DNA of 64,000 nucleotides from a bacterium (GTDB lineage Bacteria > Zhuqueibacterota > QNDG01 > DSAB01). Under the pieces are notes generated by a model. That model saw only the letters and a list, made by a program, of their open reading frames with translations. It searched no databases and was not told the DNA's origin. Both the position numbers and the translations under genes were made by a program. The stretch is from assembly GCA_011388275.1 (NCBI GenBank), contig DSAB01000119.1, positions 105,285-169,284 on the forward strand, given 5' to 3'. Positions within the stretch are counted from its first letter, which is position 1. Each line of letters opens with the position of its first letter. Below are positions 56,506-64,000 of the stretch, piece by piece.

Positions 56506-56534
56506 TTGATTTTGGAGTGACAACGTGTTATATT
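56506..56534 (+). promoter_or_regulatory. promoter of PpiD-like gene
   Basis: TTGATT-17 bp-TATATT. Confidence 0.5.
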
Positions 56535-56602
56535 TTAAGTTTGAGGTCAAGATTGCATAGTCATCATTTCAACCGCTTTGAATAAGAGGAGAACTTCCCG
56601 TT

Positions 56603-58420
56603 ATGATGCAGACATTGCGTAATTACATGAAACATATTATCATTATCACCGCCCTGGCATTTGTGGCGACCATTGTTTTCAGCTGGGGAATGGGAGGCTT
56701 CGGCGGAAAGGGTCATGAAGCCGAACGGGGTATTATCGGTGAGGTAAACGGGCATAAAATTCTGTACCAGCAGTTTGCTCAAAACATCAACCAGGAACTT
56801 CAGTCCGTGAAAGATGAAATCGGCGAAAACGAGATTCCGGAATACCGGTTGAACGCCATACGGCAAAATGTCTGGCAGTCCATGATTCAGAACGTTCTTT
56901 TTACACAGGAAATCGAGAGACTGGGTATCCATGCCACGGTTGAAGAGATTCGTTTTCATGTCAGACAGAACCCTCCCGAATTTCTTCGTTCCAATGAACA
57001 GCTTATGACCGACGGACGTTTCGATATCAGCAAATACCATCAGGCGTTGAGTGATCCCAGAAATCAGGACGCCTTTACCGCACCCATTGTGCATTATTTC
57101 GCCAGCGTACTGCCGGCACAAAAACTTCAGCAGCGCATTCTCACAACGGTTCGCCTCACCGATCATGAAGTCAAAGAGTATTACCGAATGAAAAATGACA
57201 AGGTGAAAGTCCATTTTCTCTTTTTCGATCCTGCGAAGGAATCCCTGGAAGGCATCTCGATTACTGACGATCAAATAATCAGATATTACAAGACAAACAG
57301 AGAAGACTTTCATGTCGGTGAAAAACGCAAGATCGGCTTCGTGGTTTTTGAAAACCGGCCTTCCCGGCAGGATACCCTGCAGACATTGCAGGATATCAAT
57401 GAGATCCGGACTCTGATTGAACGCGGAGAACCTTTTGAAGAAATGTGCCGTGATTATTCTGAAGATGAAGGAAGCGCCCCTCAGGGTGGAGATCTTGGTT
57501 TCTTCAGTCGCGGAACCATGGCTCCTGCCTTTGAAGAAGCCGCTTTCTCCGCCCCTTTCGGTGAAATTACCGGTCCGGTCCTGACCAACTTCGGGTACCA
57601 TCTGATCAAGGTCACGGCCAGAAAAACAGAAAACAATGAAGAACAGATTCGCGCCAGCCATCTTCTGCTTAAAATAAAGCCCAGTAATGAAACCTGGGAG
57701 GCAATGAACCGAACTGCGGAAATGTTTCACCAGCTGGCAAAGAACCGTAAATCCGTTGACCTGAAGACTCTGGCGGAACAGGAAGGGCTTGCTTACGAAG
57801 AGACCGAGTATTTTTCACGCGGCGCGTTTATCCAAAGCCTTGGTTTTGCCTCCCGCATTAATTTTCTCGCATTCAATGAACGAAAGGGATGGATCAGCGA
57901 GCCCGTTTACTGGCAGGAAAATCTGCTTGTTTTCCGTATACTGGACATTGAGAAAGCGTATTATCGCCCCCTGGAAGAGGTCCGATCGAATATTGAGACG
58001 CTGCTCCAGAGAGAAAAAAGGATGGAACTTGCCGGGGAAAGCTGCCGGTCTTTAAGAGAACAGATGACTGTTTCGTCGGATTTCGAACGCCTGGCCGAGG
58101 ATAACAGGCTGAAGATACATCAGACGGACTGGTTTACCATGCAGGATTACGTCACCATTGCCAGCCGCGATCCCGTGTTTATCGGAACCGCTTTTAAATT
58201 GGGAATCAATGAGATCAGTCCTCCGGTCAGCGGCGAAAGGGGTTATTATCTCATCAAGGCGATCGACCGGCAAATTACGGACGATGCGGTCATCGAAGCG
58301 CAGATGGATGATCTGAAGTCACAACTGCAGCAGGAAAAGATGCAGAAAGTTTACTCCGCCTGGTATAATGACCTCGTGGAGAACGCGAAGATCAAAGATT
58401 ATCGGGATCAATACTTTTAA
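56603..58420 (+). CDS. membrane-anchored SurA/PpiD-type peptidyl-prolyl isomerase (parvulin domain)
   Basis: N-terminal TM HIIIITALAFVATIVFSWGMGG; parvulin region FEEMCRDYSEDEGSAPQGGDLGFFSRGTMAPAFEEAAFSAPFGEITGPVLTNFGYHLIKV. Confidence 0.88.
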   Translation: MMQTLRNYMKHIIIITALAFVATIVFSWGMGGFGGKGHEAERGIIGEVNGHKILYQQFAQNINQELQSVKDEIGENEIPEYRLNAIRQNVWQSMIQNVLFTQEIERLGIHATVEEIRFHVRQNPPEFLRSNEQLMTDGRFDISKYHQALSDPRNQDAFTAPIVHYFASVLPAQKLQQRILTTVRLTDHEVKEYYRMKNDKVKVHFLFFDPAKESLEGISITDDQIIRYYKTNREDFHVGEKRKIGFVVFENRPSRQDTLQTLQDINEIRTLIERGEPFEEMCRDYSEDEGSAPQGGDLGFFSRGTMAPAFEEAAFSAPFGEITGPVLTNFGYHLIKVTARKTENNEEQIRASHLLLKIKPSNETWEAMNRTAEMFHQLAKNRKSVDLKTLAEQEGLAYEETEYFSRGAFIQSLGFASRINFLAFNERKGWISEPVYWQENLLVFRILDIEKAYYRPLEEVRSNIETLLQREKRMELAGESCRSLREQMTVSSDFERLAEDNRLKIHQTDWFTMQDYVTIASRDPVFIGTAFKLGINEISPPVSGERGYYLIKAIDRQITDDAVIEAQMDDLKSQLQQEKMQKVYSAWYNDLVENAKIKDYRDQYF

Positions 58421-58458
58421 TCATACGGTTTCATCTCTTCGTGCCGCGGCACGTCCCG

Positions 58459-58932
58459 TCAGTTCAACGGTTCTTCCCGCCACAGGGATCGAATGCGGAC
58501 GGAAAGCTGCTCCAAATACTTTTGGTCTGTTTCGTCAAAAGCATTCAGCTCGCTGTGATCCAGATCCAGAACGCCTCTTATACGTTTCTGATTATCCAGA
58601 AGGGGTATGACAATCTCGGATTGGGAATGTTGATCACAGGCAATGTGTCCTTCATACCGGTGGACATCAGGAACAATAATTGTTCTTTTCTGCCTGGCGC
58701 ATGACGCGCATACGCCTTTCTCGCGGGGCAGAAAAACACAGGCCGGCGTGCCCTGAAAGGGGCCCAGAACCAGGTGATCCCTGCGGACGAAATAGGTTCC
58801 GATCCAGAAATAGTTCAGCCTTTTCTTCAATACGGCGGCGATATTGCCCAGATCGGCTATCAGATCTCCGCCTTTTTCCAGACGGATATCGATTTCACGA
58901 AGCGATGCCACATACAGATCTTTTTTGCTCAT
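58459..58932 (-). CDS. msrC: GAF-domain free methionine-(R)-sulfoxide reductase-like protein (fRMsr)
   Basis: NYFWIGTYFV, LGPFQGTPACVFL, GVCASCARQKRTIIVPDVHRYEGHIACDQHSQSEIVIPL. Confidence 0.82.
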   Translation of the reverse strand: MSKKDLYVASLREIDIRLEKGGDLIADLGNIAAVLKKRLNYFWIGTYFVRRDHLVLGPFQGTPACVFLPREKGVCASCARQKRTIIVPDVHRYEGHIACDQHSQSEIVIPLLDNQKRIRGVLDLDHSELNAFDETDQKYLEQLSVRIRSLWREEPLN

Positions 58933-58936
58933 TGAA

Positions 58937-59839
58937 TTACCCGCGAATAAAAAGGTTTTTCAGGATATGGCCGGCCATCCCGGGATTTTCCCTGAGACGC
59001 CGCATGGAGTAGGCGTACCAGTGCCGGCCAAAAGGAACATAGACTCGCAGCGCGTGCCCTGAATCGATGAGCACGCCGCGCATTTTCTCCGTCACACCCA
59101 GCAGCATCTGGAATTCATAATCGGATTTCCTGCACTGAAGAGACTCGATCAAACTCAGGGAACGGTCAATTAATTTCTTATCATGAGTCGCGATACCCAC
59201 GAAACATCGATCCCGTAAAAGCATTTCGGTCAACATCATATACTGCCGGCGGACGGTTTCTCTTTTCTTAAATGCTATCTCCGGTGATTCATTATAGATT
59301 CCCTTGCAAATGCGCAAATTGGCGATACCGTCTTTCATCAGTTCATGCACGTCCGTTTCACTTCTTTTCAAACAGGACTGGATAACGGCCCCTGCATTGG
59401 AAAATTCGCGGCGCAAAGAACGGTAGATTTCCAATGTTGAATCCGTCGTGGTTGCGTCTTCCATATCAATGCGGACAAAAACATTCAATGCCTTTGCCCG
59501 TTGCAGAATACACCGCATGTTTTCGAAACATCTGTCACGATCAATACGCAATCCCAGAGAGGTCAGCTTTACCGAAAGACCGGCATCAAGCCGATGACTG
59601 TGAATCGCCTCCAGAACCTGAATCGATTCCTCCCTGGATCGGTCCGCTTCTTCGAGTGTTTCAATGTCTTCTCCCAGAACATCGATTGTGGCGCGGCAGC
59701 CCTCCCGATTGAGCGTTTCCACCTTTGACAAGGCGTCCTTCAAAGTGATTCCTGCGACATAGCGGCAGGAAAAAAGCCAGATGAACGATTTGGGAAAAAT
59801 GGGAAGAACGGCGACAATCATCCGGTTGAACCATTTCAT
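58937..59839 (-). CDS. proline dehydrogenase (monofunctional PutA/PruB-type)
   Basis: TIDVLGEDIETLEEA, SVKLTSLGLRID, VRIDMEDATTTDSTLEIY, VGIATHDKKLI, YVPFGRHWYAYSMRRLRENP. Confidence 0.92.
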   Translation of the reverse strand: MKWFNRMIVAVLPIFPKSFIWLFSCRYVAGITLKDALSKVETLNREGCRATIDVLGEDIETLEEADRSREESIQVLEAIHSHRLDAGLSVKLTSLGLRIDRDRCFENMRCILQRAKALNVFVRIDMEDATTTDSTLEIYRSLRREFSNAGAVIQSCLKRSETDVHELMKDGIANLRICKGIYNESPEIAFKKRETVRRQYMMLTEMLLRDRCFVGIATHDKKLIDRSLSLIESLQCRKSDYEFQMLLGVTEKMRGVLIDSGHALRVYVPFGRHWYAYSMRRLRENPGMAGHILKNLFIRG

Positions 59840-59844
59840 TTCAG

Positions 59845-60810
59845 TCAGTCTCCGTATTCATAGATCAGAGTATCGCGAAAAACCCCGCGAGCTCCGAAAC
59901 TTTCCTTAAATTTGGCAAGCCCCCAATTGGGGTTCCCGTTTACGGTAAATATTCCAAAATCGAGAAACCGGTACCCGTGCTCTCTTCCCCATTTCATGAT
60001 TTCATAAAAAATCAGATTCACCGGACGATAACGCTGATAGTCTGTGTCGTGACTGATATAGAAAGCCAGGATCACTTTCCGGTTGCAGATGAAAAGGGTT
60101 ACGCCCGCAATGATCCGATCATGGATGCTCGATTCAAATTGCATAATACGCCGGGGGAAGAGCCGGTACAGCTTTTTCAGTTCCTCCAGCGTATGCGTTG
60201 GAGTGACCTGATGACGCATGGCCAAATTATTCTGCAATATCGAATAGAACGCATCAAAATTATGGGTGATTTTAATCTGAACACCGGTTTTCACGGCACG
60301 CCGTGTGGCTGTTCTTGCTTCCGGTTTAAAGCCGTCGAGTATAAAATTTTCACCGCCCAGGAAAACCACACTGGACAACTCTCGTTTCTGATATCTGAAT
60401 CCCCGCCTGATCAGTGCAAACTCCGCATGGTTATTGATTTGTTCGTGATAAATGGCGGGAGGCAGTGTCATTCGAATGGTTTTCAGTTTTACCGTACGGC
60501 CATAATCCAGCAGAGCCTCCGTCAGATGAAAGGCGTCCTGCAATGACAGATTGCGTCTGCAGACAAACCCTCCGTAGCTGGCTCCTGGATGAGAGTGGAG
60601 GCATTTTTCCTCTTCTGTCAAAGCGGCCGGAATAACCGCCAAAAGGGTACTGCCGTTCTGAAAAATCAGAGAATGATCCTGAAACCGGCCGCCTGGATGG
60701 TAATTTAGAAATCGTCGAGTATGAAAAATCGTTCCGTTTCCCGATTTATCGACAAATTGATCCCAGACCCTCGAATGATGTTCCTGATAATTTAACACAT
60801 CCAGAGACAT
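59845..60810 (-). CDS. FemAB/GNAT-type (Acetyltransf_6/BioF2-like) acyl- or aminoacyltransferase
   Basis: TIFHTRRFLNYHP, TLEELKKLYRLFPRRIMQFESSIHDRIIAGVTLFICNRKVILAFYISHD, LIFYEIMKWGREHGYRFLDFGIF. Confidence 0.75.
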   Translation of the reverse strand: MSLDVLNYQEHHSRVWDQFVDKSGNGTIFHTRRFLNYHPGGRFQDHSLIFQNGSTLLAVIPAALTEEEKCLHSHPGASYGGFVCRRNLSLQDAFHLTEALLDYGRTVKLKTIRMTLPPAIYHEQINNHAEFALIRRGFRYQKRELSSVVFLGGENFILDGFKPEARTATRRAVKTGVQIKITHNFDAFYSILQNNLAMRHQVTPTHTLEELKKLYRLFPRRIMQFESSIHDRIIAGVTLFICNRKVILAFYISHDTDYQRYRPVNLIFYEIMKWGREHGYRFLDFGIFTVNGNPNWGLAKFKESFGARGVFRDTLIYEYGD

Positions 60811-61727
60811 CAGGCATTGCTCATCAGTCGGACCATAATCGCTTTCTGAATATGCATACGGTTTTCCGCTTCATCGAAAACAATGGCACGCGGACCGTCC
60901 ATGACAGCGTCTGTGATCTCATCACCCCGGTGCGCGGGCAGACAATGCATGACTTTGACATCCGCCCCCGCCTCATTGACCAGGTTTTCGTTGACCTGAT
61001 ATTTCCGGAATACTTTTTTTCGTTTTTCCGCTTCTTTCTCTTGTCCCATGCTGGCCCAGACGTCGGTATAGATAATATCCGCTTCCCGGACCGCGATCAT
61101 GGGATCCCGTTCGATCTCGATGGAACTGATACCGGATTTTTGTCCCTCCTGCAAAGTTGCGGCATCGGGATTGTACCCCTCAGGCACTGACAGCGTCAGG
61201 CTCATGGGAATTCGGGACGCCATGTTGATCCATGAATTGGCCAGATTGTTTCCATCGCCGATATAGGTCACTTTGAGTCCATCAAAATGACCCCGATGCT
61301 CTAAAATGGTCAGCATATCGCCCATCACCTGGCATGGATGATAGAGATCCGTTAATCCGTTAATAACGGGGACCGATGCGTATTCAGCCAGTTCCAGAAT
61401 CAGCTCATGGCCAAACAGGCGTGCCATAATCCCGTCATTATACCGCGACAGGACGCGTGCAATATCGGCCACGGATTCCCGTTTGCCGATGCCGATATCA
61501 TTCGGGCTGAGATACAGGGCATGCCCCCCAAGCTGGAACATACCGGTCTCAAAAGAGACACGTGTTCTGGCCGACGGTTTTTGAAAAACCATGGCCAGTG
61601 TCTTATCTTTTAAAATCGCTTTTCTTTTACCCTTTTTCAACTTCTTTTTCAAATCGAGGGCCAGTTCAAAGAGATCATAGATCTCATCTCTGGTGCAGTC
61701 AGTGATGGTTAAGAAATCTTTTTTCAC
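60810..61727 (-). CDS. argF: ornithine carbamoyltransferase
   Basis: QKPSARTRVSFETGMFQLGGHALYL, YHPCQVMGDMLTI, VMHCLPAHRGDEITDAV; GTG start with AGGAGG SD (track ORF from 61778). Confidence 0.94.
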   Translation of the reverse strand: MKKDFLTITDCTRDEIYDLFELALDLKKKLKKGKRKAILKDKTLAMVFQKPSARTRVSFETGMFQLGGHALYLSPNDIGIGKRESVADIARVLSRYNDGIMARLFGHELILELAEYASVPVINGLTDLYHPCQVMGDMLTILEHRGHFDGLKVTYIGDGNNLANSWINMASRIPMSLTLSVPEGYNPDAATLQEGQKSGISSIEIERDPMIAVREADIIYTDVWASMGQEKEAEKRKKVFRKYQVNENLVNEAGADVKVMHCLPAHRGDEITDAVMDGPRAIVFDEAENRMHIQKAIMVRLMSNA

Positions 61728-61749
61728 ATCTCCTCCTGGTTCTGATTGG

Positions 61750-63165
61750 TTAAAGAATGTATTTTGCGAGATCCTCATCTTCGATAATATCTTTAAGCCG
61801 CTCTCTCACATCCCGCGCGGTGACCCGAATGGACCGGATGGACGGATCAGGCACCTCATAAAGAACGTCTTCAAGAAGATTGCTCATGATTGTCTGCAAT
61901 CGCCGTGCTCCGATATTCTCCGCCCTGTCATTGACCTCCGTGGCGATACGGGCGATCTGCTCGATGGCGCCATGAGTAAATGTCACTCTGACCTGTTCTG
62001 TCTTCAGCAGGGCCGTCATCTGCTTGATCAGGGCGTTTTCCGGCTCTGTCAGGATACGAATAAAATCATCGGTATTCAGGCTGTTTAGTTCGACCCGAAT
62101 GGGAAAACGGCCTTGAAGTTCCGGGATCAAATCAGAAGGTTTGGAGACATGAAATGCTCCCGAGGCGATAAACAGAATGTGATCTGTTTTGACCATGCCG
62201 TATTTCGTGACGACATTGGTTCCTTCGACCACAGGAAGTATATCACGCTGTACTCCTTCTCTGGAAACATCGATATTTCCTCCGTTTTCCGCCCCGGCGA
62301 TCTTGTCGATCTCATCCAGAAACACGATCCCGGACTGCTCCACCCGGCGAATCGCCTCCTTGATCACCTTGTCCATATCGATCAGCTTCTGAACCTCTTC
62401 TCCCAAAAGAACCTGGCGCGCTTCTTTGATTTTCATTTTTTGTTTCTTGCGCTTTTTGGGCATCATGCCCCCGAACAGATCCTGTATGTTCATCCCCATC
62501 TCTTCAATGCCGACAGGTGAAAAAATCTGCAGCATGGGATGGCTGTCCTGGACCACGCTGATCTCCACTTCCCGTTCCTCCAGTTTCCCCTCAGCAAGCT
62601 GCTGTCTGAGTTTGTCCCGGGTTCTTTTTCGTCTGTCTTCTTCCTCCAGGTTTTGGGAAGAGATCCTTCCGTCCGCGGTGACGAATCCGGATTGTTCCTG
62701 GGTCGGCTGTTGAACCGGATATTCCGGATACAGCAAATCGAGGAGGCGTTCTTCAACATGATCCTTCGCCTCACTCTCGACCCGTCTCCGCCATTCGGAT
62801 TTGATCATCGAAACGGAGAGATCCGTCAGGTCGCGTATGATGGATTCCACGTCACGGCCCACATATCCCACTTCTGTGAATTTTGAAGCTTCCACTTTGA
62901 TGAAAGGCGCTTCGGCCAGCCGGGCCAGACGCCGCGCAATTTCCGTCTTGCCGACTCCGGTAGGTCCGATCAAAATGATATTGTTGGGCATGATTTCATC
63001 TCTGAGATCCTCATCGACCTGCTGCCTTCTCCAGCGGTTTCGCAGGGCGATGGCCACCATCTTTTTCGCCTTGTCCTGACCGATGATGTATTTATCCAGC
63101 TCGACAACGATCTGCCTGGGTGTCAATTGATTGATATTCGCCGCGTGGGTTTCTATTGGCATCAA
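61750..63165 (-). CDS. hslU: ATP-dependent protease ATPase subunit HslU
   Basis: [66 protein letters not shown]. Confidence 0.97.
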   Translation of the reverse strand: MMPIETHAANINQLTPRQIVVELDKYIIGQDKAKKMVAIALRNRWRRQQVDEDLRDEIMPNNIILIGPTGVGKTEIARRLARLAEAPFIKVEASKFTEVGYVGRDVESIIRDLTDLSVSMIKSEWRRRVESEAKDHVEERLLDLLYPEYPVQQPTQEQSGFVTADGRISSQNLEEEDRRKRTRDKLRQQLAEGKLEEREVEISVVQDSHPMLQIFSPVGIEEMGMNIQDLFGGMMPKKRKKQKMKIKEARQVLLGEEVQKLIDMDKVIKEAIRRVEQSGIVFLDEIDKIAGAENGGNIDVSREGVQRDILPVVEGTNVVTKYGMVKTDHILFIASGAFHVSKPSDLIPELQGRFPIRVELNSLNTDDFIRILTEPENALIKQMTALLKTEQVRVTFTHGAIEQIARIATEVNDRAENIGARRLQTIMSNLLEDVLYEVPDPSIRSIRVTARDVRERLKDIIEDEDLAKYIL

Positions 63166-63701
63166 AGCTCCTCAATCACAATATGATGGTTGGTATAAAT
63201 ACAGATTCCGGATGCGATCAAAAGGGATTCTTTCACGATCTGAGCCGCTGTCAGTGTCGAATGTTTGGCCAGGGCCCTTGCGGCGGCGAGCGCGTAGGAG
63301 CCGCCGGATCCGATCGCGACAATATGATCGTCGGGTTCGATGATATCACCTGTCCCGCTGATGATCAGTGTGCTCTTTTTATCCGCCACGGCCAGAAGTG
63401 CCTCCAACTGACGCAAATATTTGTCCGTTCTCCATTCCTTGGCCAGTTCAACCGCGGAACGGTAGAGATTGCCGTGATATTGCTCCACCATTTTCTCAAA
63501 TTTATCCATCAACGTAAAAGCATCCGCCGCGGCTCCGGCGAATCCTGCCAAAATGGTATCATTATACAGTCTCCGCACCTTTTTGGCCCGCTCTTTCATG
63601 ACCATATCATCCAGGGTAACCTGACCGTCCCCTCCCAAAGCGACTTGACTGCCTTTTCGGATTCCCAGAATGGTCGTGGCATGGAAAGTCGGCCAAGCCA
63701 T
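63162..63701 (-). CDS. hslV: ATP-dependent protease peptidase subunit HslV
   Basis: [57 protein letters not shown]. Confidence 0.97.
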   Translation of the reverse strand: MAWPTFHATTILGIRKGSQVALGGDGQVTLDDMVMKERAKKVRRLYNDTILAGFAGAAADAFTLMDKFEKMVEQYHGNLYRSAVELAKEWRTDKYLRQLEALLAVADKKSTLIISGTGDIIEPDDHIVAIGSGGSYALAAARALAKHSTLTAAQIVKESLLIASGICIYTNHHIVIEEL

Positions 63702-64000
63702 CTATTTGATCCCTTTCAGGTATTTGAAATACTCGCTTTTTGTGGTCAACAGAATCACGGTTGTGCTGTCGACCGTCTCTTCATAAGTTTGAAGTGTCTT
63801 TAAAAACGAATAAAATTCGGGATCCCGGTTATACGCTTCCGCGTAGATTCTAGTGGCTTCCGCGTCGGCACGGCCGTGTATCTCCCGGGCCTTCTGATAC
63901 GCTTCGGACCGTATTCTCTGAAGCTCCCGTTCGCGTTTGCCCTCGATTTCGGCTCTCTGTCCCTGTCCTTCCGACCTGTACCGTTCGGCAATACGTTTTC
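63702..64000 (-). CDS. hflC: HflC-like SPFH/prohibitin-family protein (partial, N-terminus beyond window edge)
   Basis: Reverse-strand reading ...RIAERYRSEGQGQRAEIEGKRERELQRIRSEAYQKAREIHGRADAEATRIYAEAYNRDPEFYSFLKTLQTYEETVDSTTVILLTTKSEYFKYLKGIK-stop. Confidence 0.88.
   Translation of the reverse strand, partial: KRIAERYRSEGQGQRAEIEGKRERELQRIRSEAYQKAREIHGRADAEATRIYAEAYNRDPEFYSFLKTLQTYEETVDSTTVILLTTKSEYFKYLKGIK

Noticed and set aside
56564-57730. 388-aa minus-strand ORF
   Set aside because: Lies fully antisense to the well-supported PpiD-like gene; no recognisable domain, Phe/His/Gly-rich composition typical of shadow ORFs
63156-63803. 215-aa plus-strand ORF
   Set aside because: Antisense to hslV/hflC

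Overview
64-kb bacterial chromosome window, gene-dense and mostly on the minus strand. It looks like a conserved housekeeping region. I saw no rRNA, CRISPR array, transposase, integrase or phage gene. Main blocks: (i) lysine/DAP biosynthesis (dapA, dapB, lysC, M20 deacylase) with pcrA and mltG; (ii) dinB, NUDIX, rlmH, MerR, deacetylase, aminotransferase, M16 peptidase; (iii) the classical pnp-rpsO-ribF-truB-nrnA-rbfA-DUF503-infB-nusA-rimP block; (iv) tRNA-Arg(CCU), an M20 peptidase, an EpmA-like enzyme and a PflX-type radical SAM protein; (v) an ECF sigma / zinc-finger anti-sigma / coiled-coil exported protein set, divergent from a lipoprotein and a beta-barrel; (vi) rluD-lspA-dksA-ileS(type 2)-mtnP; (vii) a DivIVA protein and a subtilase with a FlgD/T9SS-like C-terminal tail; (viii) a plus-strand trio of glycosyltransferase, serine-palmitoyltransferase-like PLP enzyme and a large GNAT-like protein, a candidate bacterial ceramide/sphingolipid module; (ix) ychF/acyl-CoA synthetase, purD-uvrB, a PpiD-like foldase, and a stress-type operon hflC-hslVU-argF-FemAB/GNAT-proDH-fRMsr. 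The subtilase tail and the possible sphingolipid genes hint at an FCB-like or candidate-phylum lineage; this is inference. Most notable signals: the sphingolipid candidate trio; a rimP-nusA-infB leader with a perfect inverted repeat inside the promoter and a terminator-like hairpin almost at the predicted transcript 5' end; the ECF/anti-sigma/(N/D)PxxY-repeat locus; and an AT-rich 355-bp intergenic region with inverted repeats and a strong terminator. No searches or folding programs were run. Family calls rest on motif recognition in the supplied translations.
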